Shown one piece after another: positions 33,456-42,012 of a DNA stretch of 44,975 nt; position 1 is the first letter of the stretch; every line of letters begins with the position of its first letter. Made by a program: the position numbers and the translations under genes. This DNA comes from Clostridia bacterium (GTDB taxonomy: Bacteria; Bacillota; Clostridia; Oscillospirales; Acutalibacteraceae): assembly GCA_017621885.1 (NCBI GenBank), contig JAGASD010000039.1:1-44975 (forward strand), read 5' to 3'. The notes under the pieces were generated by a model. The model worked only from the letters and a program-made list of their open reading frames with translations. It was not told the DNA's origin and made no database searches.

Positions 33456-34454
33456 ATGAAAAAAATACTTTCGGTTATACTTATTATAACGATGGTCTTT
33501 TGTTTTAACGCTTGTGGTGAAAATTCGGGCAAGGGAATGACTGATAGCTTTTCAACAGTTGCTGAGACCTCTACCGAAACCGTTAAAGAAACCAAAGAGC
33601 AGACAAGCGGAGCGGGTGAGTCAACAACCGCACCCGAGCCTTCACCTATGGATAATTCCACGAAACCGTTAACCGCGGTTTACGGAAAACGTACGGGCAC
33701 AACCAAAACGTATACGGGTCTTGAGCCGTTGAGTGAAATTGAGTTACCCGTTGTTGACCCTGAAAATGTGCGCGGACTTTCCGAGGCACAGATACAGCAC
33801 AGCTTCGGTGTTTCCAAAAACGGTGAGCCACACGAAATATCTGTTAATAATCAGAAGTTTTATGAGGATTACGGTGCAATGTGTCTTGATACAAGCGGAG
33901 ATAAGGTTATTTATCTTACCTTTGATTGCGGGTATGAAAACGGCTGCACGGAAAAAATACTTGATACCTTGAAAGAGAAGAAGGTTCCTGCGGCATTTTT
34001 TGTGACGCTCCCACACGTTAAATCCTGCCCCGAGCTTATTGCACGTATGATAAACGAGGGACATACAGTGGGAAATCATTCGGTGAATCACCCTGATTTT
34101 TCAGAAATTTCAAGAAAACAAATGGCGGAGGAAATACAAGGCCTTGATAATTATTTAAGAGTAAATTTCGGTTATTCAGCACCGTTCTTCCGTTTTCCTG
34201 AGGGTAGTTGCTCCGAAAGCGCATTGGATTTGGTGCAAAATGCAAGGTTTAAATCCGTTTTTTGGTCTAGTGCCTATGCTGATTGGGACGTTTCAAACCC
34301 AAAGGGCAAACAATATGCTTTTGAAACAGTTACCTCAAGGCTTCACCCCGGGTGTGTGCTTCTTTTGCACGCGGTTTCACCCGACAATGCAGAAGCGCTG
34401 GGGGATATAATTGACTATGCTGTTTCACAAGGCTACACTTTTAAATCACTGTAA
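33456..34454 (+). CDS. PdaA-like polysaccharide deacetylase lipoprotein
   Basis: 332 residues. The signal peptide ends in the lipobox FNAC (about residue 20), then a Thr/Ser-rich linker and a NodB-fold deacetylase domain. The TFDCGYENG motif (catalytic Asp) and the metal-binding HSVNH match the PdaA branch, which removes the acetyl group from N-acetylmuramic acid to make the muramic-delta-lactam of spore cortex. RFPEGSCSESALDLV and VLLLHAVSPDNAEALGDII complete the active site. The substrate is inferred from the family; PdaA is usually not a lipoprotein, so the anchoring is a variation. Confidence 0.85.
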   Translation: MKKILSVILIITMVFCFNACGENSGKGMTDSFSTVAETSTETVKETKEQTSGAGESTTAPEPSPMDNSTKPLTAVYGKRTGTTKTYTGLEPLSEIELPVVDPENVRGLSEAQIQHSFGVSKNGEPHEISVNNQKFYEDYGAMCLDTSGDKVIYLTFDCGYENGCTEKILDTLKEKKVPAAFFVTLPHVKSCPELIARMINEGHTVGNHSVNHPDFSEISRKQMAEEIQGLDNYLRVNFGYSAPFFRFPEGSCSESALDLVQNARFKSVFWSSAYADWDVSNPKGKQYAFETVTSRLHPGCVLLLHAVSPDNAEALGDIIDYAVSQGYTFKSL

Positions 34455-34484
34455 AAAAATAACGGCTGAAGTTCTCAGCCGTTA
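34453..34484 (-). terminator. Terminator of ychF
   Basis: Stem TAACGGCTGA/TCAGCCGTTA (34460-34469 with 34475-34484) followed on the minus strand by TTTTTTT. It lies 17 bases past the ychF stop and also directly abuts the deacetylase stop. Confidence 0.8.
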
Positions 34485-34501
34485 AAATTATGCTTTGGTT
34501 A

Positions 34502-35596
34502 TTAAACGTTGAATCTGAAAAGAACAATGTCGCCGTCCTGCATAACGTACTCCTTACCCTCGGAACGAACAAGACCTTTTTCCTTTGCAACCTGCATTGT
34601 GCCGCATTCCATAAGAACGTCGAAGGAAACAACCTCTGCACGAATAAAGCCTCTTTCAAAGTCGGAGTGAATTTTACCTGCCGCCTGAGGAGCCTTTGTG
34701 CCTTTTTTGATGGTCCAGGCTCTTACCTCGGGCTGACCTGCAGTAAGATAGCTCATAAGACCTAAGAGGTCATAGCTTCTTTCAATAAGAAGGTCAAGAC
34801 CGCCCGTTTCAATGCCGAGCTCTGCAAGGAACATTTCTTTTTCTTCTTTGTCAAGCTCTGAAATCTGTGCTTCAAGCTCTGCGCAGATGGGGAGCACCTG
34901 GCTGCCTTCCTCTTCCGCAAGAGCTTTAACCGCGTTGTAACGTACGTTTGAGTCAATTTTTGAAGCGAAATCCTCTTCACTCATATTACAAGCATAAATT
35001 ACGGGCTTTGACGTGAGAAGGTCAACCGTGTCGATAATTTCTTTTTCATCATCTGTAAGGTCAACCGCTCTTGCGCAAATGCCGTTATCAAGTGCCTCGC
35101 GGACTTTTTCAAGCACAGCAAGCTCGCTTGCAAGGGATTTGTCACCCTTCATAGCTTTAGTTGTTCTGTCAATTCTTCTGCCGAGGATTTCAGCATCAGA
35201 AAGAATAAGCTCAAGATTTATTGTTTCAATATCGCGCTGGGGGTCAACAGAGCCGTCAACGTGCATAATGTCGTCGTTGTCAAAGCAACGTACAACGTGG
35301 ATAATTGCGTCAACCTCTCTGATATGTGAAAGGAATTTGTTACCGAGTCCCTCGCCCTTTGATGCGCCTTTAACAAGACCTGCAATATCAACAAATTCAA
35401 TTGTTGCGGGCGTAACCTTAACGGGATTATACATTTCGCAAAGGGCATCAAGACGCTTATCCGGAACTGCAACAACCCCCACGTTGGGTTCAATTGTACA
35501 GAAGGCGTAGTTTGCCGCCTGAGCACCTGCATTTGTGAGAGCGTTAAAAAGTGTGCTTTTGCCTACGTTGGGCAATCCGACTATACCAAGTTTCAT
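34502..35596 (-). CDS. ychF: Ribosome-binding ATPase YchF (Obg-like)
   Basis: 364 residues. YchF is a universally conserved Obg-family P-loop protein that binds the ribosome and prefers ATP. G1 is [18 protein letters not shown]3 is [10 protein letters not shown], and the G4 position reads NMSEED in place of NKxD, the reason for ATP preference. The C-terminal TGS domain ends in [17 protein letters not shown] and the conserved [20 protein letters not shown] 35596 follows AAAAGGAAG. Confidence 0.97.
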   Translation of the reverse strand: MKLGIVGLPNVGKSTLFNALTNAGAQAANYAFCTIEPNVGVVAVPDKRLDALCEMYNPVKVTPATIEFVDIAGLVKGASKGEGLGNKFLSHIREVDAIIHVVRCFDNDDIMHVDGSVDPQRDIETINLELILSDAEILGRRIDRTTKAMKGDKSLASELAVLEKVREALDNGICARAVDLTDDEKEIIDTVDLLTSKPVIYACNMSEEDFASKIDSNVRYNAVKALAEEEGSQVLPICAELEAQISELDKEEKEMFLAELGIETGGLDLLIERSYDLLGLMSYLTAGQPEVRAWTIKKGTKAPQAAGKIHSDFERGFIRAEVVSFDVLMECGTMQVAKEKGLVRSEGKEYVMQDGDIVLFRFNV

Positions 35597-35629
35597 TTAA
35601 TAAACTTCCTTTTCATTATTTCGGGAGAT

Positions 35630-35658
35630 ATTTTAACACAATAAAATATGTATTTCAA
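35630..35658 (-). promoter_or_regulatory. Promoter of ychF
   Basis: Minus strand: TTGAAA (35658-35653), 17-nt spacer, TAAAAT (35635-35630), 34 bases before the ATG. Confidence 0.65.
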
Positions 35659-35678
35659 TATTTTTAAGATAAATAATA
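35649..35678 (+). promoter_or_regulatory. Weak sigma-G-like promoter candidate for gpr
   Basis: TGTATT (35649-35654; 4 of 6 to TGMATA), 17-nt spacer, AATAATA (35672-35678; 4 of 5 fixed bases of CATNNTA). gpr is forespore-expressed in B. subtilis. It overlaps the ychF promoter on the other strand. The match is poor. Confidence 0.25.
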
Positions 35679-35693
35679 TATTTGTATACCCCC

Positions 35694-35730
35694 AATCACC
35701 TGAGAAATAATATTTCTGAGGTGATTTTTT
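35694..35730 (+). promoter_or_regulatory. gpr leader hairpin sequestering the ribosome site
   Basis: A 15-pair stem with one mismatch (35694-35708 with 35712-35726) and a 3-nt loop is followed by TTTTTT. The 3' arm contains GAGGTG (35718-35723), the ribosome site of gpr, and the T-run enters the TTG start at 35729. There is no upstream gene on this strand, so it is a leader structure. Confidence 0.65.
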
Positions 35731-36610
35731 GAATTTCAGAACAGACCTTGCTCTTGAAAGAAAAGAGCTTGTAAAAGGTAAGTCTATTGACGGTATAAAA
35801 GTGGATGAAAAACAAAACTCCGAGTGCAAGACAACTGTTATTGACATTATAAGTGAAAATGCCGCCAAAAAAATCGGAAAAGGGGTAGGGAGATATATAA
35901 CCCTTGAAATGAATGCTTTTTCTGACGAGGCGGCTGTTTCGGATGGCAGACTTAAAGCTTTGATTGAAAGCATAGAAAGCCTTTTACCGAAAGGAGAGGG
36001 TACGGTGCTTGTGGCAGGGGTAGGGAACTCTGATATGACGTCTGATGCGTTAGGACCAATGACCGCATCTATGATTTTTGCTACACGCCACATTGATGAA
36101 GAGGTACAAAAGACTGCAGGTTTTTCAAAAAAACTGCGTCCCGTTGCCTCTGTTTCTACGGGAGTGTTAGGTAAAACGGGAATTGAATCCGGGGAATATA
36201 TAAGAAGCATTTGTGCTGAGGTTAACCCCCAATGTGTTATTACCGTTGATGCTCTTGCGGCAGGCAGTGTTTCAAGGCTGGGTACAACCGTGCAGATGTC
36301 GGATACGGGCATTGCACCGGGGTCGGGTATAGGTAACACCCGAAAACGTATTGACGAGGGGCTTTTAGGTATCCCCGTGATTGCAATCGGCGTTCCTACG
36401 GTGGTGAATGCAGTGTCCCTTGCTGCTGAGCTTTCGGGAGTAAGGGCGGATAAGTTTAACAGTGATGTTTTATCTCAGGGTGAGAGACTTATTGTTGCTC
36501 CTAAGGATATTGATTTAATGGTGAAAAATGCATCGTATCTTTTGGCTTTGGCAATAAACTGCGCGTTGCAGCCGAGTCTTACCCCAAAAGAACTTTACGG
36601 TCTGATGTAA
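35729..36610 (+). CDS. gpr: Germination protease Gpr
   Basis: 293 residues. Gpr is an aspartic-type endopeptidase that degrades the small acid-soluble spore proteins (SASPs) when spores germinate; it is made as a zymogen and self-processes. The N-terminus MNFRTDLALERKEL has the RTDLA(L/V)E propeptide motif shared with its own cleavage site. VLVAGVGNSDMTSDALGPMT, STGVLGKTGIESGEYI and ITVDALAAGSVSRLGTTVQM contain the conserved Asp residues of the active site. The start is TTG 35729 since no ATG precedes the conserved N-terminus and GAGGTG is 5 nt upstream. spoIIP follows after 48 bases, the B. subtilis arrangement. Confidence 0.95.
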   Translation: MNFRTDLALERKELVKGKSIDGIKVDEKQNSECKTTVIDIISENAAKKIGKGVGRYITLEMNAFSDEAAVSDGRLKALIESIESLLPKGEGTVLVAGVGNSDMTSDALGPMTASMIFATRHIDEEVQKTAGFSKKLRPVASVSTGVLGKTGIESGEYIRSICAEVNPQCVITVDALAAGSVSRLGTTVQMSDTGIAPGSGIGNTRKRIDEGLLGIPVIAIGVPTVVNAVSLAAELSGVRADKFNSDVLSQGERLIVAPKDIDLMVKNASYLLALAINCALQPSLTPKELYGLM

Positions 36611-36658
36611 TACCCCGGCACCGTTACTCATAGAATTTTAATATATGGGGGTGCTTGT

Positions 36659-37768
36659 ATGAGTGGTAACAGGTCGGGCTTGAAGAGGATTTTTTGTATA
36701 TGCCTCTGTTTTTGCTTGCTTGCGTGCAGCTTTTCTTTTGGGGACTACGCGGTATTGCTGACGGAGCTTTTGGTTTCCGAATACCGCGTAATGAAAAAAT
36801 CCGTGAATTATCAGCCCAACGGGTCGGGTATCAGCAATGAGAATGAAACGGTTTCTATCGAAGGTTATGGCGGCGGTGATTACGCTGATGCAGCTGTTAA
36901 TGCCGATGCTAAAGCGCCTGCGGATATAGAAGAGTTAAAAAAACAAGCACAAGCACTTTATAAGGGGTATAAAAAATCGGGTGATATTGATGAAATACAA
37001 ATGGGTGCAACGTCAAAAACTATCAGTTTAGGTCTTGTTGAGATTGATAACAAAACGGATACCTCCATATCACTGAAAACGCTTCTTGCGCAAAAACCGA
37101 GCTATAAAAAAATCACTAAAACAGCGCCGTATATCCTCATTTATCACACCCATTCAACCGAAGGCTATGAAATGCTTGATCTTGGGTGGTATTCAAATCA
37201 GTACAACTCCCGTACAAGCGACAAAGAGAAAAATATGATCCGCGTTGGTGACGAGCTTACAAAAACACTTGAGGAAGCAGGCTTTAAGGTTATTCACGAC
37301 AGAAATATTTATGATACCTCCTATAACGGTGCGTATTCCCGTTCAAGGGTGAGCGTTGAAAAATATTTGAAGCAATACCCGTCAATACAAATAACTCTTG
37401 ACGTGCACAGAGATGCCATTCACTATGAAAGCGGAACAAAATGCAAGCCTACTGCAGTTATAAACGGAAAAAAAGCAGCTCAGGTTATGATAATTTCGGG
37501 GTGCGAGGGTAACGGTGTAGAGGATTTTCCTTCGTGGAAAGAAAACCTTGTGTTTGCGCTGGGTCTGCAAAGCTCCGCTGAGGAGAAATACAGCGGCCTT
37601 ATGCGCCCGGTGTTTTTCAGCAACAGAAAATATAATATGGACGTAACTCCGTGCTCGCTACTGCTTGAATTCGGTACGGATGCCAATACCCTTGAAGAGG
37701 CTGTGTATTCGGCTCAGCTCATAGGAAACGCTCTGGGAGATATACTGAATAAAGAGATGAAAGGATAA
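36659..37768 (+). CDS. spoIIP: Stage II sporulation protein P (SpoIIP)
   Basis: 369 residues. SpoIIP is a peptidoglycan amidase and endopeptidase of the engulfment complex with SpoIID and SpoIIM. An N-terminal signal anchor (IFCICLCFCLLACSFSFGDY) is followed by a linker and the Amidase_3-like domain. Zn ligands are visible in YILIYHTHSTEGYEM (His) and LDVHRDAI (His), with SRVSVEKYLKQYPSIQITLD between and SLLLEFGTDANTLEEA (Glu) at the end. ATG 36659 is preceded by GGGGGTG. Likely cotranscribed with gpr. Confidence 0.95.
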   Translation: MSGNRSGLKRIFCICLCFCLLACSFSFGDYAVLLTELLVSEYRVMKKSVNYQPNGSGISNENETVSIEGYGGGDYADAAVNADAKAPADIEELKKQAQALYKGYKKSGDIDEIQMGATSKTISLGLVEIDNKTDTSISLKTLLAQKPSYKKITKTAPYILIYHTHSTEGYEMLDLGWYSNQYNSRTSDKEKNMIRVGDELTKTLEEAGFKVIHDRNIYDTSYNGAYSRSRVSVEKYLKQYPSIQITLDVHRDAIHYESGTKCKPTAVINGKKAAQVMIISGCEGNGVEDFPSWKENLVFALGLQSSAEEKYSGLMRPVFFSNRKYNMDVTPCSLLLEFGTDANTLEEAVYSAQLIGNALGDILNKEMKG

Positions 37769-37772
37769 TATA

Positions 37773-37946
37773 ATGGAATTTAATAAAATGTTCAATGTTT
37801 TTACCGTTTCGGCAATTGTAATTATGCTTCTTACAACCCTTGTTTCGGCGTGTTTTGCCGTTTCGGTACGCGGTAACAGTAATTTGGGAGTGTCAGTTAT
37901 CACAGAAACTGAGAAAAATAACCAACTAACCGCCGAAAGATTTTGA
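37773..37946 (+). CDS. 57-residue single-pass membrane protein
   Basis: ATG 37773 follows AAAGGA and lies 4 bases after the spoIIP stop. The protein (MEFNKMFNVFTVSAIVIMLL, then TTLVSACFAVSVRG and a polar tail) has one membrane helix and a short C-terminal tail. I do not recognise a family. Its tight spacing behind gpr-spoIIP suggests a sporulation-time partner. Too short for many gene finders. Confidence 0.6.
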   Translation: MEFNKMFNVFTVSAIVIMLLTTLVSACFAVSVRGNSNLGVSVITETEKNNQLTAERF

Positions 37947-37993
37947 TAAAATGTAAAAAAACTGTGATTTTATGTTAAAGTATAAAAATTCTA

Positions 37994-38022
37994 TTGAAAT
38001 AATTATAAGTTTATTGTAAAAT
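37994..38022 (+). promoter_or_regulatory. Candidate promoter of pgi
   Basis: TTGAAA (37994-37999), 17-nt spacer, TAAAAT (38017-38022), 66 bases before the pgi ATG. Confidence 0.5.
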
Positions 38023-38087
38023 ATTAGCAAAGATTACTACTTTTATATAGAGTAGTGCTTTTCGCAATACCCATAGGAGATGAACCA

Positions 38088-39416
38088 ATGTCATTAAAGC
38101 TTAATACCCGTTACCTTGAGGACTTTGTTTCTGCTGAAGAGGTTGAAGCAATTGCGCCCGAGGTTTCAGCAGCGGTTGAACTTCTTAATTCCCGTACAGG
38201 TCCCGGTAATGACTTCCTCGGTTGGCTAGACCTTCCCGTGGATTATGATAAATCGGAGTTTGAGAGAATTAAAAAGGCTGCTGAAAAAATCAGAAATGAT
38301 AGCGACGTTCTTGTTGTTATCGGTATCGGCGGCTCTTATTTAGGTGCAAGAGCAGCCATTGAATTCTGTAAATCACAGAACAGAAACCTTCTTGAAAAAC
38401 CGCAGATTATATTTGCAGGTAATACCCTTTCTTCGGCAGCACTTGCTGAGGCTGTTGCACTTTGTGACGGTAAGGATTTTTCGGTTAACGTAATTTCCAA
38501 ATCAGGCACAACAACAGAGCCCACAATTGCATTCCGCGTTTTTAAGGATTTACTTGAAAAGAAATACGGCAAGGAAGAAGCCGCAAAAAGAATTTTTGCT
38601 ACAACCGATAAGGCTCGCGGCACACTTAAAGAATTATCTGACCGCGAAGGCTATGAAACCTTTGTAATCCCTGATGATGTGGGCGGCAGATATTCAGTTC
38701 TTACAGCGGTTGGCCTTTTACCTATTGCAGTTGCAGGAATTGATATTGACAAAATGATGAGCGGTGCGGCTGATGCCCGTGATGCTTTTGCTGAAGGTGA
38801 TGTCAATACCAACGACTGTTACAAATACGCCGCAATGAGAAACATCCTTTACCGTCAGGGTAAAAAGGTTGAAATGATGATTTCTTACGAGCCTGATTAC
38901 ACACTTATGAACGAGTGGTTTAAACAGCTCTTCGGTGAAAGCGAAGGTAAAGACGGCAAGGGACTTTACCCTTCATCAGCAATTTTCTCAACAGACCTTC
39001 ATTCTCTCGGTCAGTACGTTCAGGAGGGTGAAAGGTTGATGTTTGAAACTGTTGTTACGTTCAACAAGCCTAAAAATGAACTTGTTATAGGTCTTGACCC
39101 TGAAAATGGTGACGGTTTCAATTTCGTTGCAGGTCACAGTGTTGATTATGTTAACAAAAAGGCATTCCTTGGCACAGTGCTTGCGCACACAGACGGCAAA
39201 GTGCCTAATATTATTCTTGAATTGGAAGAGATGAATGCATACACGTTCGGTTATCTCGCTTATTTCCTCGAAAAAGCCTGTGCCGTTTCAGGCTACATTC
39301 TTTCAATCAATCCTTTCGACCAGCCCGGTGTTGAAAGCTATAAAAAGAATATGTTTGCTCTTCTCGGCAAACCGGGTTATGAAGAGCACAAAAAAGCTCT
39401 TGAAGCAAGACTTTAA
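38088..39416 (+). CDS. pgi: Glucose-6-phosphate isomerase
   Basis: 442 residues, the short bacterial/Bacillus-type length. It interconverts glucose-6-phosphate and fructose-6-phosphate in glycolysis. Sugar-phosphate binding is visible in [18 protein letters not shown] and [20 protein letters not shown]. The second SIS signature is [20 protein letters not shown]...[16 protein letters not shown] (here [12 protein letters not shown]). The C-terminal [20 protein letters not shown] carries the catalytic-site Lys/Gln region. ATG 38088 follows AGGAGA. Confidence 0.97.
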   Translation: MSLKLNTRYLEDFVSAEEVEAIAPEVSAAVELLNSRTGPGNDFLGWLDLPVDYDKSEFERIKKAAEKIRNDSDVLVVIGIGGSYLGARAAIEFCKSQNRNLLEKPQIIFAGNTLSSAALAEAVALCDGKDFSVNVISKSGTTTEPTIAFRVFKDLLEKKYGKEEAAKRIFATTDKARGTLKELSDREGYETFVIPDDVGGRYSVLTAVGLLPIAVAGIDIDKMMSGAADARDAFAEGDVNTNDCYKYAAMRNILYRQGKKVEMMISYEPDYTLMNEWFKQLFGESEGKDGKGLYPSSAIFSTDLHSLGQYVQEGERLMFETVVTFNKPKNELVIGLDPENGDGFNFVAGHSVDYVNKKAFLGTVLAHTDGKVPNIILELEEMNAYTFGYLAYFLEKACAVSGYILSINPFDQPGVESYKKNMFALLGKPGYEEHKKALEARL

Positions 39417-39470
39417 CAGAAACAGAAATCACGCCGAAAGGCGAGAAATAAACAACGGAGGTAAATCATT

Positions 39471-39887
39471 ATGGTTTCACTTATTATAGGCAACAAAGGT
39501 TCCGGTAAAACAAAAAGACTTATTGCTCTCATTAACGAGGCGGTAGCAAATACTGACGGAACAGTAGTTTGCATTGAAAAATCCCCGTTACTTACTTATG
39601 AGGTAACCCACAAAGCCAGACTTATCGAAACAGAAAGATTCGATATCCAGGGCTGTGATGCTTTCTACGGAATGGTATGCGGCATTATTGCACAGGATCA
39701 CGATTTGACTGATATTTTCGTTGATGCTACATTTAAAATTGTCGGCAGAGATTACGATGCTTTTGCAGCACTTATTAACAAAATTTGCAAGGTTTCTGAT
39801 GAAGCTAACGTAAACTTTGTGTTCACGGTTTCAGAAGACCAGGATAAGCTTCCTGCTGCTCTTTTCGAAAATGCAAAGGTTATCTGA
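39471..39887 (+). CDS. Small P-loop ATPase-like protein
   Basis: 138 residues. Walker A GNKGSGKTKRL (about residues 7-17) near the N-terminus, with IFVDATFKIV (hydrophobic-Asp) as a possible Walker B. Such proteins in Clostridia are often labelled PilT-like, but there is no secretion-ATPase domain and the whole protein is only the size of one small nucleotide-binding core. Role unknown. It follows pgi by 54 bases with its own GGAGG (39460-39464), so it may share the pgi transcript. Confidence 0.7.
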   Translation: MVSLIIGNKGSGKTKRLIALINEAVANTDGTVVCIEKSPLLTYEVTHKARLIETERFDIQGCDAFYGMVCGIIAQDHDLTDIFVDATFKIVGRDYDAFAALINKICKVSDEANVNFVFTVSEDQDKLPAALFENAKVI

Positions 39888-39912
39888 TTTAATCAGAAAC
39901 AGAATGAACATA

Positions 39913-39947
39913 AAAAACCCTCGGATTGTGCAATCCGAGGGAGTTTT
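39913..39947. terminator. Bidirectional terminator
   Basis: An 11-bp perfect stem CCCTCGGATTG/CAATCCGAGGG (39918-39928 with 39931-39941). TTTTTTATG follows on the minus strand and AGTTTTCT on the plus. It serves the convergent pgi-side and DUF2804 genes. Confidence 0.85.
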
Positions 39948-39955
39948 CTATGTAT

Positions 39956-41053
39956 TTACCATCTGTTTTCAACGTATTCGCAGAATGCGTACATATCATT
40001 GATTTCAAGCTTTGTGCCGTCATCAAGGATTACATTACCATTCCACTTGCCGTGAACCTGATGTGAGTTCATTCGCATTACCTGAACATTAAGGTCCGCG
40101 TGGAAATCATAGAAGGGTGTCATTGTTAGATTGAATCTGCCATCCTCAGACATAAATTCCCATGGCTCCATATATTTGTCGGGCTTAGGGAAGGTTTTTA
40201 CGTCAACGGCACCGATTTTGTGAGCCTTGCCGTCGTAAAAAAGGCAGGTTTCCGTTGCGTTGCTTTCGTCTCCGATTGCCCAGGTGATTTCAAAACCGAA
40301 GAGATGCTTTTTGCCGTCTTCGTCTGTAAGGTAGGTTGAGCCGTTGCCCCAGTACCATACCATTTTGTACGGTGTGTTGACACGCCCCCAGTCAAGTGAG
40401 CAGAAGGATGTATCCTTCGTGAATTCATAAACGTCATCGCCGTATTTGAAGGTTCCTTCGCAGGGCATACAGTTCTGCTTTGTGGTCATAAAGTACTTTG
40501 TAGGCATATCCTTGAAGGGGAGAACTGTTGTGATATTTTCAAGTCCGGGCATAATGTCCATATTGAATTCGCACTCAACGATTTTGTCTTTTTTCTTGCC
40601 CTTGAAATAAAGAGTTCTTGAGTTGTGCTTTGTGTCGAACTTGATTACAGCATTACCTACACGTGCTTTAAAGAAATTTGGAGTGTCGCCCTTTGAGGGG
40701 AGAATGTATTTGCTGTCACCGCCAAGGAAAAGCTCGGTGTCGTCAACAATAACCTTTTTCTCAACAAGGTCAACGATTTTTGCAGCAGCGTAACCGCCGA
40801 TTGATATGTTGGCGAAGCTAATCTGTACCATATATCTTCCGTCAGATACCTGGTAAAAGTCCCACTCTTTTTTTCTTTTATTGGGCTTTGAAAAAGAGCG
40901 TTCGTAATCAAAAACGTTATGTCTTGCCCAACCCTTTGCAAGAAGGTTGCCTTCAGCATCAAGAAGGGGCGTTTTTTCGGTGTATTCTGTTTGTTTTGAC
41001 TTTTCTTCCCATTCAGTGTAATTGCTGTAAGTTCTTTTAAGTTCTTGACTCAT
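39956..41053 (-). CDS. DUF2804 family protein
   Basis: 365 residues, no signal peptide or membrane segment. The pattern (KTPLLDAEGNLLAKGWARHN at the N-terminus, SFCSLDWGRVNTPYKMVWYWGNGS in the middle, QVHGKWNGNVILDDGTKLEI near the end) fits DUF2804, a beta-rich family resembling lipocalin/AttH-like proteins and of unknown function. Monocistronic with its own promoter and terminator. Confidence 0.85.
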   Translation of the reverse strand: MSQELKRTYSNYTEWEEKSKQTEYTEKTPLLDAEGNLLAKGWARHNVFDYERSFSKPNKRKKEWDFYQVSDGRYMVQISFANISIGGYAAAKIVDLVEKKVIVDDTELFLGGDSKYILPSKGDTPNFFKARVGNAVIKFDTKHNSRTLYFKGKKKDKIVECEFNMDIMPGLENITTVLPFKDMPTKYFMTTKQNCMPCEGTFKYGDDVYEFTKDTSFCSLDWGRVNTPYKMVWYWGNGSTYLTDEDGKKHLFGFEITWAIGDESNATETCLFYDGKAHKIGAVDVKTFPKPDKYMEPWEFMSEDGRFNLTMTPFYDFHADLNVQVMRMNSHQVHGKWNGNVILDDGTKLEINDMYAFCEYVENRW

Positions 41054-41092
41054 TTCAAAATACCTCGTATAAATGTATATTATATAGTGTAA

Positions 41093-41120
41093 ATTATAAC
41101 ATTCTGCAAGAATTTTGCAA
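41093..41120 (-). promoter_or_regulatory. Promoter of the DUF2804 gene
   Basis: Minus strand: TTGCAA (41120-41115), 16-nt spacer, TATAAT (41098-41093), about 40 bases before the ATG. Confidence 0.55.
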
Positions 41121-41153
41121 TACTTTTAACAAAAGATTTTTTGTAAATAATTA

Positions 41154-41182
41154 TTGACAAAATTCATTTTAGATAATATAAT
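41154..41182 (+). promoter_or_regulatory. Consensus promoter of yceD-rpmF
   Basis: TTGACA (41154-41159), 17-nt spacer, TATAAT (41177-41182): perfect hexamers and ideal spacing. Confidence 0.9.
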
Positions 41183-41209
41183 ATTCGGGTATGTTGAGAG
41201 GTAATGTGT

Positions 41210-41704
41210 ATGATTATCGAACTTGAATCAATTTTTAATACTGATGGGTTAAAGGTTCCGATTGATTATGAGCTTTCACTTGCTTCTGTGGAGGTTTCGG
41301 GTTTAAATCCCATTTCTGCACCTGCAAAGGTTGTGGGCTGTGTTGAAAATAATGCAGGTATCGTTACTCTTACCGCTAAAGTTCAGTTTGCTTATGAAGC
41401 ACCTTGTGACCGTTGTGCTAAGGATGTTAAACGCGAGTTTTCATTCCCTGTTGAGCATACTCTTGTGGTTGCTCTTGAAAGCGGCGACAATGATGATTTT
41501 CTTGAGGTGCCCAATATGCGCCTTAACCTTGATGAACTTGTTGAGGAGGATGTCAATCTCGCTCTTCCCTCAAAATACCTTTGCAACGAAGAATGTAAGG
41601 GACTTTGTTCCGTTTGCGGCAAAAACCTTAACGAAACCCAATGCGATTGCAAAGCACCGATAGACCCGCGTATGGAAGTGCTTTTAAAGCTTTTGGAAGA
41701 GTAA
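41210..41704 (+). CDS. yceD: DUF177/YceD family protein
   Basis: 164 residues. YceD is encoded with rpmF in most bacteria and is linked to 23S rRNA/ribosome biogenesis. The central CDRCAKDVKREF and C-terminal CNEECKGLCSVCGKNLNETQ with CDCKAPIDPRMEVL hold the conserved Cys residues of the family. ATG 41210 is chosen because AGAGG lies 8 nt upstream; the ATG at 41204 is only 2 nt from it. Confidence 0.93.
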   Translation: MIIELESIFNTDGLKVPIDYELSLASVEVSGLNPISAPAKVVGCVENNAGIVTLTAKVQFAYEAPCDRCAKDVKREFSFPVEHTLVVALESGDNDDFLEVPNMRLNLDELVEEDVNLALPSKYLCNEECKGLCSVCGKNLNETQCDCKAPIDPRMEVLLKLLEE

Positions 41705-41738
41705 ATAATTATAATTATAATATTGGAGGTAAATACTC

Positions 41739-41918
41739 ATGGCAGTACCTAAGAGAAGAGTATCTAAAGCAAGAAGAGATAAAAGAAGATCCAACGTTTG
41801 GAAAATGGATGCAGCTGCACTTGTAAAGTGCCCCAACTGCGGTGATTACAAAAGACCCCACAGACTTTGCACAGCTTGTGGCTATTACAACGGCAAACAG
41901 GTAATCGAAGTAGAATAA
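41739..41918 (+). CDS. rpmF: 50S ribosomal protein L32
   Basis: 59 residues, encoded at 41739-41918 with GGAGG 13 nt upstream. MAVPKRRVSKARRDKRRSNV is the conserved basic N-terminus. The C-terminal half keeps all four Cys of the zinc ribbon (CPNC and CTAC), so it is the zinc-binding form. Follows yceD by 34 bases. The fatty-acid gene plsX that usually follows rpmF is absent; a DUF512 gene takes its place. Confidence 0.96.
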   Translation: MAVPKRRVSKARRDKRRSNVWKMDAAALVKCPNCGDYKRPHRLCTACGYYNGKQVIEVE

Positions 41919-41947
41919 TTCCTGTTATTTTGTAATTGGTTTTTCAA

Positions 41948-41977
41948 AGGGCGGCGAGAGAAAATCTCCCCGCCCTA
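41948..41977 (+). other. GC-rich hairpin after rpmF
   Basis: AGGGCGG...CCGCCCT with an inner GAGA/TCTC pair and an AAAA-containing loop. No T-run follows. A weak terminator or a processing site between rpmF and the DUF512 gene. Confidence 0.4.
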
Positions 41978-42012
41978 TTGGACTGTTATTTGGTTGAAAT
42001 GGTGGTGATAGT

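Noticed and set aside
41919-42012. Riboswitch between rpmF and the DUF512 gene
   Set aside because: Only a single GC-rich hairpin; no conserved aptamer core recognised.
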